NCBI RefSeq assembly: GCF_001435195.1
Contig: NZ_AZFQ01000050.1
Coordinates: forward strand, 1-64,000
Origin: Liquorilactobacillus satsumensis DSM 16230 = JCM 12392
Lineage (GTDB): Bacteria; Bacillota; Bacilli; Lactobacillales; Lactobacillaceae
Direction: 5' to 3'
Length of the DNA: 64,000 nucleotides
A program made the translations under genes and the position numbers. Each line of letters starts with the position of its first letter. Within the stretch, counting starts at the first letter, position 1. Shown here piece after piece: positions 1 to 7,416 of the stretch. The notes beneath the pieces were generated by a model. The model was not told the DNA's origin and did not search any database. It saw only the letters and a program-made list of their open reading frames with translations.

Positions 1-55
1 TCCCAGAACGATTTTCGACAATCTCTTTTATTTTAGAGGACTTTTGTCACAGCCC

Positions 56-100
56 CAAGTTATAATAAAGTATTCAAGTTATAATAAAGTATTCAAGTTA
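56..100 (+). repeat. 19-bp tandem repeat carrying -10-like boxes
   Basis: A 19-bp unit starting CAAGTTATAATAAAG occurs twice (56-74 and 75-93), followed by a 7-base partial third copy. Each full copy contains a perfect TATAAT (61-66 and 80-85). It lies directly upstream of the ribosome binding site AAGGGGAG of the YbgA-like gene, so it is probably a duplicated promoter -10 region. No well-spaced -35 box is evident for either copy, so promoter activity is inferred. Confidence 0.6.
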
Positions 101-114
101 AAGGGGAGTAGACA

Positions 115-495
115 ATGTTAGCTTGGCAAGAATCTTGGGCAGAACATAAGTATTGGGTCATGTCGCGCTCGCAGCAATTCTATAATGAAATCAGAATGAT
201 GGCAGCTAATAATGATTGGACAGAAACTAAGGAAAAAAAGTATCAAGAGTTGTTGCAACAAGCAGAGGCGCTAAAACCGACAACAGCAACTCTCACAACT
301 GCGTATCAGCATGTCTGGGGATATTTTAAAAAATGTGCAGACAGCACTGAAAAGAAAAAATACCTTGACTATCTAAATGTGCTGACTCCTGAAAATGATC
401 AACTTGGACCATTTTTGACAAAGCTAACTTTCAAGTATCATGTGGCATATCTTGAAAAAGCGCGCTTAATCCTGCAATTTAAAGAGGTGAAATAG
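115..495 (+). CDS. YbgA-like DUF1722 protein
   Basis: A 126-residue protein matching the DUF1722/YbgA family in full. The hallmark WAEHKYWVMSRS is near residue 8, and the rest is helical with Lys/Glu-rich segments and a C-terminal FKYHVAYLEKARL stretch. No membrane segment or signal peptide is visible, so it should be cytoplasmic. The family has no settled biochemical role; in E. coli ybgA lies next to the photolyase gene phr. Here it directly precedes a pyrimidine-dimer glycosylase-like gene with no intergenic base, which suggests a UV-damage operon (inference). The start follows a strong AAGGGGAG site. The family call is confident; the function is not. Confidence 0.8.
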   Translation: MLAWQESWAEHKYWVMSRSQQFYNEIRMMAANNDWTETKEKKYQELLQQAEALKPTTATLTTAYQHVWGYFKKCADSTEKKKYLDYLNVLTPENDQLGPFLTKLTFKYHVAYLEKARLILQFKEVK

Positions 496-858
496 ATGCG
501 CTTATGGCATCAAAGTTTGATTTCAAGTTTGCCACGCCAACAACTTTTAGGTCAGCATCGAGAAGTAGCTGCACTTCGCGGAAACGGGTGGGGACGACCA
601 CATGCAACTGTTAATTATGTGTTCCAGTATTCACCTTATAAATTATATCAGTTCCATTTAATAGTACTAAATGAGATGTTGCGCCGCGGTTATCATCCAA
701 ATCAGACATGGTTTACTGCAGAATATCGGGGAACCAGTTGCTCGGCTTACAGCCAGTTGCAAGCTGTCGCGCTGACTTCTCCCATCTACCCTGAGCATAA
801 TGCAGCTTATTTAAAAGAATGTCTAGATAATTTGGCAGCTAAGGGAATTACTTTATAA
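496..858 (+). CDS. Pyrimidine-dimer DNA glycosylase-like protein (endonuclease V type)
   Basis: A 120-residue protein. It opens MRLWHQSLISSLPRQQLLGQHRE and continues ALRGNGWG and TVNYVF, the pattern of the Pyr_excise family related to T4 endonuclease V (the small protein group TIGR02328). That family cleaves the glycosyl bond at cyclobutane pyrimidine dimers through an N-terminal amine and nicks the abasic site. Arg and Glu side chains suited to this are visible near residue 22. The ATG directly follows the stop codon of the YbgA-like gene and has the upstream site AGAGGTG, so the two are co-transcribed. Family assignment is by eye; enzymatic activity is inferred. Confidence 0.75.
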   Translation: MRLWHQSLISSLPRQQLLGQHREVAALRGNGWGRPHATVNYVFQYSPYKLYQFHLIVLNEMLRRGYHPNQTWFTAEYRGTSCSAYSQLQAVALTSPIYPEHNAAYLKECLDNLAAKGITL

Positions 859-863
859 AAATC

Positions 864-940
864 AAAAGAGGCCAAGAAATAGGCAAATGTGAGCTTGACA
901 GATCAAAGCCGATCCTTACATTTGTATTTCTTGGCCTTTT
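864..940. terminator. Long bidirectional terminator hairpin
   Basis: The arm AAAAGAGGCCAAGAAATA with a GCAAATGTGA extension pairs with TTACATTTGTATTTCTTGG and CCTTTT across a loop of about 20 bases. It sits between the convergent dimer-glycosylase and sorE genes, with T-runs on both strands, so it should end transcription from both sides. Confidence 0.85.
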
Positions 941-955
941 AAGATTGAGTAACTT

Positions 956-2197
956 TTATATTACAGTAATATCAGGCATATTTTTGAGAATCCATTGTTC
1001 AGCTTCTGGTGACCAAAGACCATTATGTTTTGCGAGAATTTTACCGAGCGTGGTTGTTGGGTCGACCTTTGCCAAATCGATTCTGGTAAATTGTTTAGTT
1101 GGATAGGTTAATTTCTTACCACCACCAATACTTGGCTGATTTAGTGTGGTTTCTGCAGCTGCATCTAATCCTAATACATGTGTAATAACCTTCGCAACAT
1201 TTAGTTTACCACTTGCAATTATTTCAGCTGCTTTAGCTTCATTTGCAGCATTGCCACCAGACGTACCTGCTACGTGGGTAAAATTGTAGTGTACATCATA
1301 AAAATTCAGTGTTGCTTTGAAATCTTTATTAACTGGGCCAGCAAACTGATTTAAGCAGCCATCTGCACGAAGGAGTTCGCCCGCAAGTGTCACAATAGGT
1401 GCAACGCTAATCAAGGTGAAGACATCGTCGTAGCCTTCATTATTCACAGCTTTTAACAATAAATTCTTTTGTTCCTCAATTGATAAATTATTAACATTTA
1501 TAAATACCATTTCAACTTCATCAGAAGGATATAATTTCTTGGCACGGTCCAGTTTAGCTTGATTGATGTCGGTTACAACGAGCGTCTTGGGTTTAACTTC
1601 AGCATGAATTGCATAATCAATCGCAAGGAGCCCCATCGGACCTGTCCCACCAAGTAATAACAAATTTCCGTTTTCTCGAATTCCCATTTTATGATTGTAA
1701 GTGTGGGGGATGAGATGGAATTGTGCATCAAAAGCTGCAATAACACAGCTTAAGGGTTCACACAGTGATCCTTCGTAGTAGGCCTGACCATGAAACGGAA
1801 TTAAGCAACTGAGTTCCATCACTTCATTTGGAATTACAATTAATGTTGCGTCTCCACCGATATAAGGATAGGAGTAACCTGGTACAAAGGGGGTGTCATC
1901 TCTTGCTAAATTGGGCTGTATTACATAGTCCTCACCTGCTGAAAAGGCTTGTCTCCATTTTTTTCCAACTTTCAAAATCTTCCCAGCAAACTCATGCCCA
2001 ATTAATGCTGGATTATTGTTGAGATTATTTGGAGTTTTTTTGTGATCTTCACCTTCCTTGGCTAGTTTCCAAGAAGACATACACATTGTATCGCTAACGA
2101 CAGTTGCTAGAATTTCATCATCTTTTATTTCTGGAAGTTCAAACTTCTCGATTCTGAGATCTTCTTTTCCGTGAATTCTAAGACCAATACTTTCCAT
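956..2197 (-). CDS. sorE: L-sorbose 1-phosphate reductase (SorE-like)
   Basis: A 413-residue medium-chain zinc-type dehydrogenase. The N-terminal catalytic domain has GHEFAGKI near residue 70 and the Rossmann half has LLLLGGTGPMGLLAIDYA near residue 180. Length and context match SorE, which reduces L-sorbose 1-phosphate to D-sorbitol 6-phosphate. The start at MESIGLRIHGK is chosen because it follows AAGGAG; an upstream Met 28 codons earlier has no such site and would run through an operator. It is leftward, downstream of sorR, as in the L. casei sorRE unit. A palindrome at 2211-2222 overlaps the leader, and a cre-like core lies at 2241-2250. Substrate is inferred from the neighbouring PTS genes. 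Confidence 0.8.
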   Translation of the reverse strand: MESIGLRIHGKEDLRIEKFELPEIKDDEILATVVSDTMCMSSWKLAKEGEDHKKTPNNLNNNPALIGHEFAGKILKVGKKWRQAFSAGEDYVIQPNLARDDTPFVPGYSYPYIGGDATLIVIPNEVMELSCLIPFHGQAYYEGSLCEPLSCVIAAFDAQFHLIPHTYNHKMGIRENGNLLLLGGTGPMGLLAIDYAIHAEVKPKTLVVTDINQAKLDRAKKLYPSDEVEMVFINVNNLSIEEQKNLLLKAVNNEGYDDVFTLISVAPIVTLAGELLRADGCLNQFAGPVNKDFKATLNFYDVHYNFTHVAGTSGGNAANEAKAAEIIASGKLNVAKVITHVLGLDAAAETTLNQPSIGGGKKLTYPTKQFTRIDLAKVDPTTTLGKILAKHNGLWSPEAEQWILKNMPDITVI

Positions 2198-2210
2198 TTT
2201 TAAGACTCCT

Positions 2211-2222
2211 TCACATTTGTGA
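2211..2222. promoter_or_regulatory. SorR-type operator copy 1
   Basis: TCACATTTGTGA, a perfect 12-bp palindrome 13 bases upstream of the sorE start codon. It is one of four related palindromes in this locus, so it is a likely site for the SorC-family regulator encoded alongside. Confidence 0.6.
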
Positions 2223-2240
2223 TTTAAAGATATTTTAATT

Positions 2241-2250
2241 AAAGCGCTTT
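2241..2250. promoter_or_regulatory. cre-like core upstream of sorE
   Basis: AAAGCGCTTT is a perfect palindrome matching the core of catabolite-responsive elements bound by CcpA. The flanks fit the full consensus imperfectly. Carbon catabolite repression of sorE is inferred. Confidence 0.45.
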
Positions 2251-2305
2251 TATCAAAACCATAATAACATCTTTTTGACATTACGAAAGTGTTTTTAAAA
2301 TATAT

Positions 2306-2317
2306 TCACAAATGTGA
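2306..2317. promoter_or_regulatory. SorR-type operator copy 2
   Basis: TCACAAATGTGA, between the stop codon of sorR and the start of sorE. With the copy at 2211-2222 it would bracket a promoter for sorE, implying sorE has its own regulated promoter as well as read-through from sorR. Confidence 0.6.
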
Positions 2318-2321
2318 TTAA

Positions 2322-3284
2322 TTAGGCTAAACGAATCTTACGTGCAACTTTATCAGTAGTAATTAGAACATCAAAAAGATTAGCCCGCAATCCTCCAACA
2401 ATAGCTTCAGTTTTCCTTTCCCCAGCAGCCACGCCAATCACAGTTTCCATTTTGCGAAGTTGAGATAAACTTGCACCGACTAGATTGGGATAAATTTCTT
2501 GATATTCATCACCTTCTACCGAAAAAGATTGGGATAAAACATCACCCACCATAGAATTTTGATAGATTCCCGCAGAACCTTCTTTTTGGTAAAAAGCATG
2601 CCAGTTGTAATTGTCTACCATTTTTGCACTTCCAATTCCTACAATTGCGATGTTTATTTTTTGCCAGAGCCTGACAGTGCTTCTATTTGTTTCTGTAGAA
2701 AGAATTTCCCGCATAATTTTCTCTGAATTAATAAAAACAGGTGAATCAAGTGAAAATAATTTTGAATCAGGAATTTTACTACTCATTTGGTGAACTAGAT
2801 GATTAGCTTGGCAAGAAATATCAAGCTTGCCCATGGGACTACCAATCAAAGGGACCACAGAAATGTTTTTTGCTTTTTTTGATAGAAAGAAATTTTCCAC
2901 AACTTTTTTAATGGTTTCTCCCCATGACATACCAATTGCACAGTTGTCTTTGATTAATTCATTAAGAAGGCTATTAGTGTAGACAGAGATACTTTCGAGA
3001 TCGTCAGCATAATTACTGTTGTTTTCTGTTGGAACGATGATTGCTTTTCTTAAATTGAAATTTTGGCATATGAAGTTTGCTAATTCAATGTTTTCTTGAT
3101 TTATTGGAGGAGCAACCGATATTTTGACGACTCCAACTTGACGAGCTGCTTTTAACAAACGACTAATCTCGGTCCGGTGAATGTGTAACATTTCTGAAAT
3201 TTGTTTTTGAGAGTAATTCTGTTCATAATATAATTCTGAAATTTGTATTAAACGTTCGATTTGTTTGGAATTTGAGTAAGTCAT
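2322..3284 (-). CDS. sorR: SorC-family sugar-phosphate-responsive regulator
   Basis: A 320-residue transcription factor. An N-terminal helix-turn-helix (YSQKQISEMLHIHRTEISRLLK, about residues 24-46) is followed by a sugar-binding domain with IVVP-like IIVPTE near residue 85, the GMSWGETI loop and a C-terminal GLRANLFDVLITTDKVA motif. This architecture is the SorC/DeoR-C family, which binds phosphosugars. The start is placed at MTYSNSK after GAAGGA; a Met two codons earlier overlaps that site. It is divergent from sorF and codirectional with sorE, matching SorR of L. casei. The four TCACA-type palindromes around it are the probable operators. The effector is presumably L-sorbose 1-phosphate (inference). 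Confidence 0.85.
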   Translation of the reverse strand: MTYSNSKQIERLIQISELYYEQNYSQKQISEMLHIHRTEISRLLKAARQVGVVKISVAPPINQENIELANFICQNFNLRKAIIVPTENNSNYADDLESISVYTNSLLNELIKDNCAIGMSWGETIKKVVENFFLSKKAKNISVVPLIGSPMGKLDISCQANHLVHQMSSKIPDSKLFSLDSPVFINSEKIMREILSTETNRSTVRLWQKINIAIVGIGSAKMVDNYNWHAFYQKEGSAGIYQNSMVGDVLSQSFSVEGDEYQEIYPNLVGASLSQLRKMETVIGVAAGERKTEAIVGGLRANLFDVLITTDKVARKIRLA

Positions 3285-3314
3285 AAACATCCTTCTTTCT
3301 TTATACTGATTGTA

Positions 3315-3326
3315 TCACATATGTGA
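3315..3326. promoter_or_regulatory. SorR-type operator copy 3
   Basis: TCACATATGTGA, a perfect palindrome in the divergent sorR-sorF promoter region, 31 bases upstream of the sorR start. It probably supports autoregulation of sorR. Confidence 0.65.
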
Positions 3327-3334
3327 AAAAAATA

Positions 3335-3348
3335 AAAAAGCGTTTACA
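3335..3348 (-). promoter_or_regulatory. cre-like site in sorR-sorF region
   Basis: Read on the minus strand this is TGTAAACGCTTTTT, matching the CcpA cre consensus TGWAANCGNTNWCA at all but the last two positions. A second AAAACGCTTTTA element lies at 3397-3408. Both sit in the divergent promoter region and suggest glucose repression of the sorbose operon. Confidence 0.5.
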
Positions 3349-3408
3349 TTATAAAAATATGCGTTTATTCTATAGGCATAAAGATGTAAACAATGTAAAA
3401 CGCTTTTA

Positions 3409-3420
3409 TCACATATGATA
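3409..3420. promoter_or_regulatory. SorR-type operator copy 4
   Basis: TCACATATGATA, a palindrome with one imperfect base pair, directly upstream of the sorF ribosome binding site AGGAGG (3426-3431). It is positioned to control the rightward sorFABCD operon. Confidence 0.55.
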
Positions 3421-3438
3421 TTTTTAGGAGGAAATGCA

Positions 3439-4236
3439 ATGAACTGGTTAAAATTAACGAACAAGACTTTTATTGTTACTGGAGGTTCTTCTGGGATTGG
3501 CAAGGCAATTGTCAGGGAACTGCTTGATGTTGGTGCTAATGTGGTAAATGCAGATTTGAAAAAAGGAGATTTAGAGAATAACCATTTAACTTTTATTAAA
3601 ACGGACGTAACTTCTGTGACACAAGTTGAAGAAACGGTTCAAAAAGCAGTAAAAAGATATGGGACTATCGATGGCGTCGTAAATAATGCAGGCATTAATC
3701 TTCCGCGATTGCTGATAGATCTAGATGAACCGAGAGGACAGTATGAAATTAGTGAAACAGCTTTTGAAAAAATGTTTACTGTAAATGTCAAAAGCGTATT
3801 TTTGATGTCTCAGGCAGTCGGACGAGTATTAGCACAGCAGCGCAAAGGAGTTATTGTGAATATGTCTTCTGAAGCTGGTCTGGAAGGATCCCAAGGGCAG
3901 AGTATTTATTCTGGTACTAAGGCTGCAATTAATGGATTAAGTAGATCTTGGGCAAAAGAATTAGGGAAATATGATGTGCGTGTTGTAGGAGTAGCACCAG
4001 GAATTATGGAAGCAACAGGCTTAAGAACGCTCAGCTATGAGCAAGCGCTGGCTTATACACGTGGAATTACAATAGAGAAATTGCGTGAGGGGTATAAAAG
4101 TACCTCAACCACCCCGCTGGGTCGGAGCGGTAAATTGAGCGAAGTGGCCAGCTTTGTAGCCTTTCTTCTTTCAGATAAAGCCGGTTATATCACAGGAGTC
4201 ACAGTTAATGTTGCTGGTGGAAAGTCAAGAGGATAA
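3439..4236 (+). CDS. sorF: Sorbitol-6-phosphate 2-dehydrogenase (SDR)
   Basis: A 265-residue classical short-chain dehydrogenase. It has the NAD-binding motif TGGSSGIG (residues 14-21), NNAG near 82, and the catalytic Ser143/144, Tyr157 and Lys161 (SIYSGTK). It closely resembles the GutF protein encoded at 42115 (shared stretches VNNAGINLPR and SSEAGLEGSQGQSIYS). It is expected to oxidise D-sorbitol 6-phosphate to fructose 6-phosphate. The start follows AGGAGG; an upstream in-frame Met has no site. It is first gene of the rightward PTS operon. The paralogue and the SorE and PTS neighbours fix the pathway more firmly than sequence alone. Confidence 0.85.
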   Translation: MNWLKLTNKTFIVTGGSSGIGKAIVRELLDVGANVVNADLKKGDLENNHLTFIKTDVTSVTQVEETVQKAVKRYGTIDGVVNNAGINLPRLLIDLDEPRGQYEISETAFEKMFTVNVKSVFLMSQAVGRVLAQQRKGVIVNMSSEAGLEGSQGQSIYSGTKAAINGLSRSWAKELGKYDVRVVGVAPGIMEATGLRTLSYEQALAYTRGITIEKLREGYKSTSTTPLGRSGKLSEVASFVAFLLSDKAGYITGVTVNVAGGKSRG

Positions 4237-4241
4237 GTGGG

Positions 4242-4673
4242 GTGAATGCATTGAATATTATTTTGATTGGTCATCATCAGATTGCTGTTAGCATGAAAAA
4301 TGCTGTAGAAATGATCTTTGGAAAAGTCGATGAGTTTTATCCGATAACTTTTCTACCTCAAGAAGGACTTCAAGAATTAACAAACAAATTGGAAAAGGTA
4401 CTTCAAACAGTTGATGAGAAAAAGGAAACGTTGGTAATAGCTGATCTTTTTTCAGGGACCCCTTATAATGCAGCTGCTACATTATATTTACAACATCGAG
4501 TTACAGACGTTGTTGCAGGAATGTCCTTGCCACTTTGTCTTGAAGTTGCAAGTCAAAAAAAGACGATGAATGTTGCTGAGCTTGTGCACTATCTTTTAGC
4601 TAATTGTGAGTCATACACGAAAGTTTTGAGTAATGTTTTGCAGGAACAACAAGATGAAAGGGAGGACTTCTGA
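4242..4673 (+). CDS. sorA: Mannose/sorbose-family PTS EIIA
   Basis: A 143-residue cytoplasmic EIIA of the mannose-fructose-sorbose superfamily. The phosphorylated histidine is in NIILIGHH (His11 counting from the GTG at 4242), and DLFSGTPYNAA is the family's second conserved block. The start is ambiguous: GTG at 4242 follows AGAGGA, while TTG at 4251 follows GGGGTGA and would give the usual short N-terminus. The stop overlaps the EIIB start by one base. It passes phosphate from HPr to EIIB. Confidence 0.85.
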   Translation: MNALNIILIGHHQIAVSMKNAVEMIFGKVDEFYPITFLPQEGLQELTNKLEKVLQTVDEKKETLVIADLFSGTPYNAAATLYLQHRVTDVVAGMSLPLCLEVASQKKTMNVAELVHYLLANCESYTKVLSNVLQEQQDEREDF

Positions 4674-5164
4674 TGATTATTACATTAGCGAGAATAGACG
4701 ATCGTCTTATTCATGGACAGGTCACGACTGTATGGTCAAAAAAGGCGGCAGCAGATCGGATCATAGTTGTTGATGAAGATGTTTATAAAGACAATATTAG
4801 GAAAACTCTTTTAAAGCAAGCCTGTCCTCCAGGTATGAAAGTGAATGTGGTTAATGTTACGAAAGCAGCAGCGGTATATAAAAATCCTAAATATCAAGAT
4901 GACAAAGTTTTTTATCTTTTTACAAAGCCCATAGAAGTATTGCGGTTAGTAGAAGCTGGAGTTCCTTTGGAACGGTTAAATATCGGTGGAATGCAATACA
5001 GTGAAGGAAAGACACAGATTACAAAATCCGTATCGCTCGACCAACAAGATGTTGATGCTTTTACAAAATTGGATCAAGCGGGAGTTACTTTAGATCTTCA
5101 GGTAGTAGAGTCAGACCCTCATATTAATATTATGGATAAGATCTCAGAAAAATTTAAGGGGTGA
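4673..5164 (+). CDS. sorB: Mannose/sorbose-family PTS EIIB
   Basis: A 163-residue EIIB. The N-terminal motif LARIDDRLIHGQVTTVW holds the phospho-histidine (His14), and GGMQY near residue 109 is also typical. It receives phosphate from EIIA and passes it to the incoming sugar, expected to give L-sorbose 1-phosphate. It starts within the EIIA stop (TGATG), a translational-coupling arrangement. It is full length for the family. Confidence 0.9.
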   Translation: MIITLARIDDRLIHGQVTTVWSKKAAADRIIVVDEDVYKDNIRKTLLKQACPPGMKVNVVNVTKAAAVYKNPKYQDDKVFYLFTKPIEVLRLVEAGVPLERLNIGGMQYSEGKTQITKSVSLDQQDVDAFTKLDQAGVTLDLQVVESDPHINIMDKISEKFKG

Positions 5165-5171
5165 ATTAAGC

Positions 5172-5975
5172 ATGTCAATATTGCAAATCATTTTAATTTT
5201 TATTTGGTCTTCAATTGTCGGCAGTGGAAGTGTGTTAGATGAATTTCAAACGCATCGCCCCTTAATTGCATGCAGTGTGATGGGCTTGATTCTGGGAGAT
5301 CCAGCTAAAGGACTTGTACTAGGTGGAACTTTAGAGTTAATCGCATTAGGGTGGATGAATATTGGAGCTGCACAATCTCCTGATTCTGCTTTAGCTAGTA
5401 CAATTTCAACTATTTTAGTAATTGTGGGTGGGCAAAGTATTGGCAAGGGCATTGCGATTGCTCTTCCTGTAGCAGCTGCGGGTCAAGTTTTAACTGTCTT
5501 TGCTCGAACAATCACAGTTGCTTTTCAACATGCTGCTCTGAAAGCAGCTGACAATGCTAATTTTAAAGCAATTGAAATTCTTCATTTTTCTGCTTTATTT
5601 GTCCAAGCTCTCAGAGTTTCTGTACCAACTACATTGGTTGCAGTCTTTGTTAGTCCGGATATGGTTAAAGCATTGCTGGATGCTTTACCGAAAGTTGTGA
5701 CTGGTGGTTTAACTGTCGCCGGAGGTTTTATCGTAGTAGTTGGTTATGCAATGATCTTAAATATGATGAGTGTTAAGTATCTGATGCCCTTTTTCTATTT
5801 AGGATTTGTTTTGGGAGGGTACTTAAAATTAAGCTTGTTAGCATTTGGAGTGATAGGCCTAATTTTTGCAATTATCTATGTTCAACTAAATCCGAAATTT
5901 GCGAATATTACTAAAACTTCTGCTATTGAAAGCAATCAAGATGGAAGTTTAGCTGATGATGAGCTAGAGGATTAA
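5172..5975 (+). CDS. sorC: Mannose/sorbose-family PTS EIIC
   Basis: A 267-residue integral membrane transporter subunit with about six to eight hydrophobic segments. It has the family stretch GLILGDPAKGLVLGGTLELIALGWMNIGA near residues 35-65, characteristic of mannose-superfamily EIIC. A polar acidic tail (DDELED) ends the protein. It lies 7 bases after EIIB and 14 bases before EIID. With EIID it forms the translocation channel. Confidence 0.9.
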   Translation: MSILQIILIFIWSSIVGSGSVLDEFQTHRPLIACSVMGLILGDPAKGLVLGGTLELIALGWMNIGAAQSPDSALASTISTILVIVGGQSIGKGIAIALPVAAAGQVLTVFARTITVAFQHAALKAADNANFKAIEILHFSALFVQALRVSVPTTLVAVFVSPDMVKALLDALPKVVTGGLTVAGGFIVVVGYAMILNMMSVKYLMPFFYLGFVLGGYLKLSLLAFGVIGLIFAIIYVQLNPKFANITKTSAIESNQDGSLADDELED

Positions 5976-5989
5976 AAGGAGACTTTATT

Positions 5990-6820
5990 ATGGAGAATAA
6001 GAAAGATACCAAATTAACCAAAAAAGATATTTTTCAGACGTTCATTTTTGAGAACTTTCAACAAGCGTCCTTTAACTTTGAGACTATTCATGGATTAGCA
6101 TTTTGTGTGGACATGATTCCAACTATTAGAAGGGTTTATAAGACAAAAGAGGAGAGAATAAAAGCCCTCAAAAGACATCTTACTTTTTTCAATGTAACAC
6201 CAGCATTTTGTGGGCCAATAGTTGGGATTACCATGGCATTGGAGAAGGGACGCTCAGATGGAGAAAAAATTGATGAAGGTACAATCCAAAGCTTAAAAGT
6301 TGGTTTAATGGGACCACTTGCGGGTGTTGGGGATCCATTGATGTGGGGAACACTCAGACCTATTTTAGCAGCATTAGGTGCTTCCCTAGCCTTGCAAGGA
6401 TCATGGTTTGGTCCTTTGATTTTCTTCCTAGCTTTTAATGGTGTACGTTTGTCCCTTAAATGGTATGGACTTCAATTAGGCTTAAATAGAGGGCTAGCAC
6501 TTGTAAAAGATATTTCTGGGAACTTGCTACCTAAGCTGACTGAAGGGGCTTCTGTGCTGGGATTGTTTATAATGGGCGTCCTAGTAACTAAGTGGACAAC
6601 AATCAATATTCCACTTGTTGTCTCATCAACAACAACAGCTGGAAAGACAACTACAACTACTTTTCAACAAATTCTTGATCAGCTTTGTCCTGGCTTACCA
6701 GCGCTGGGATTAACGCTGTTGATGATGTATTTTTTGAAAAAGAAAATCAATCCAATAATTTTAATTTTTGCATTGTTTGGTCTTGGAATAATTGGATATG
6801 GTCTAGGTATTCTTAAGTAG
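5990..6820 (+). CDS. sorD: Mannose/sorbose-family PTS EIID
   Basis: A 276-residue EIID. The long cytoplasmic N-terminus has FQQASFNFE and HLTFFNVTP, followed by MGPLAGVGDPLMWGTLRP, the conserved EIID block, and C-terminal membrane helices. The start has AAGGAGA upstream. A Thr-rich stretch (SSTTTAGKTTTTTFQQ) near residues 218-233 is a likely extracellular loop. In L. casei an aldolase gene sorG follows; here it is replaced by a small membrane protein gene. Confidence 0.9.
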   Translation: MENKKDTKLTKKDIFQTFIFENFQQASFNFETIHGLAFCVDMIPTIRRVYKTKEERIKALKRHLTFFNVTPAFCGPIVGITMALEKGRSDGEKIDEGTIQSLKVGLMGPLAGVGDPLMWGTLRPILAALGASLALQGSWFGPLIFFLAFNGVRLSLKWYGLQLGLNRGLALVKDISGNLLPKLTEGASVLGLFIMGVLVTKWTTINIPLVVSSTTTAGKTTTTTFQQILDQLCPGLPALGLTLLMMYFLKKKINPIILIFALFGLGIIGYGLGILK

Positions 6821-6834
6821 CTCGGAGGGATTTA

Positions 6835-7008
6835 ATGACTGATGGAGGGATTACTTTAATCACAGGTATATTGTTAATTTTTTCAGGTACGATCTTTCCA
6901 AAGATTTGCGCACGTAAAAAAGACAGCAAACGGACACCACATTTTAATCTTCTTTACATGTTAGCGGGTATATTGTTAATAATATTAGAAATAACACATG
7001 TTTTATAA
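6835..7008 (+). CDS. Small two-helix membrane protein of the sorbose operon
   Basis: A 57-residue reading frame below usual length cut-offs. It starts at ATG 6835, preceded by a good CGGAGGGA site (6823-6830), 14 bases after the EIID stop. Two hydrophobic segments (about residues 5-22 and 40-53) flank a basic loop CARKKDSKRTPH. It ends just before the promoter of the methionine T-box gene. I do not recognise a family. Operon position and a strong ribosome binding site make it credible; a role in PTS assembly or regulation would be speculation. Confidence 0.6.
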   Translation: MTDGGITLITGILLIFSGTIFPKICARKKDSKRTPHFNLLYMLAGILLIILEITHVL

Positions 7009-7077
7009 AGCATAAATATATTAATTAAGGTCATTAATGCAACGTATCGGATTAAATCTAATAAAAAGTAATCTAAG

Positions 7078-7106
7078 TTGACTTTTTACAAGAATTGGCT
7101 TAGCAT
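7078..7106 (+). promoter_or_regulatory. Promoter of the first T-box unit
   Basis: TTGACT (7078-7083) and TAGCAT (7101-7106) are separated by 17 bases, about 20-30 bases upstream of the T-box stem I region. This is a good vegetative sigma-A type promoter. Confidence 0.55.
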
Positions 7107-7119
7107 AACCTCAATTAAA

Positions 7120-7384
7120 TTAATAAAAACAATGAACAGATGAGTAAAACGAGTGTTCCATTCAAGAGAACTTCTGGGTGCTGAAAAGAAGTAATGAACC
7201 TCGCTTGAAGATGGTCTGGAAGTGAGAACACCGAATAGTTAAGTATTCATGGGTGCGCCCATTAGCGCGTAAGGGTAGGTAAAGACCCTAAGAGGGGAAC
7301 AGTGTGAACTGTTCTTAAACTAAGGTGGCAACACGTCAAGAACGTCCTTATTTTTGCAATAAAGCAAAAGGAGGACGTTTTTTT
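7120..7384 (+). ncRNA. T-box riboswitch, methionine specifier
   Basis: The landmarks are in order. GAGTA is at 7142-7146, an AGAGAA-type motif follows, and the specifier loop TGAAGATGGTCT places ATG (Met) at 7211-7213. CAGA near 7138 pairs with TCTG after the loop. The T-box sequence AAGGTGGCAACACG is at 7322-7335. The terminator hairpin AACGTCCT/AGGACGTT with inner TTTTGC/GCAAAA ends in T7. Uncharged tRNA-Met should favour the antiterminator and switch on the MetE-like gene. The bulge reads TGGC where A73 tRNA would predict TGGT. Confidence 0.9.
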
Positions 7385-7416
7385 ATTTTTTGATTACAAT
7401 TTTAGGAGGAACAGCG

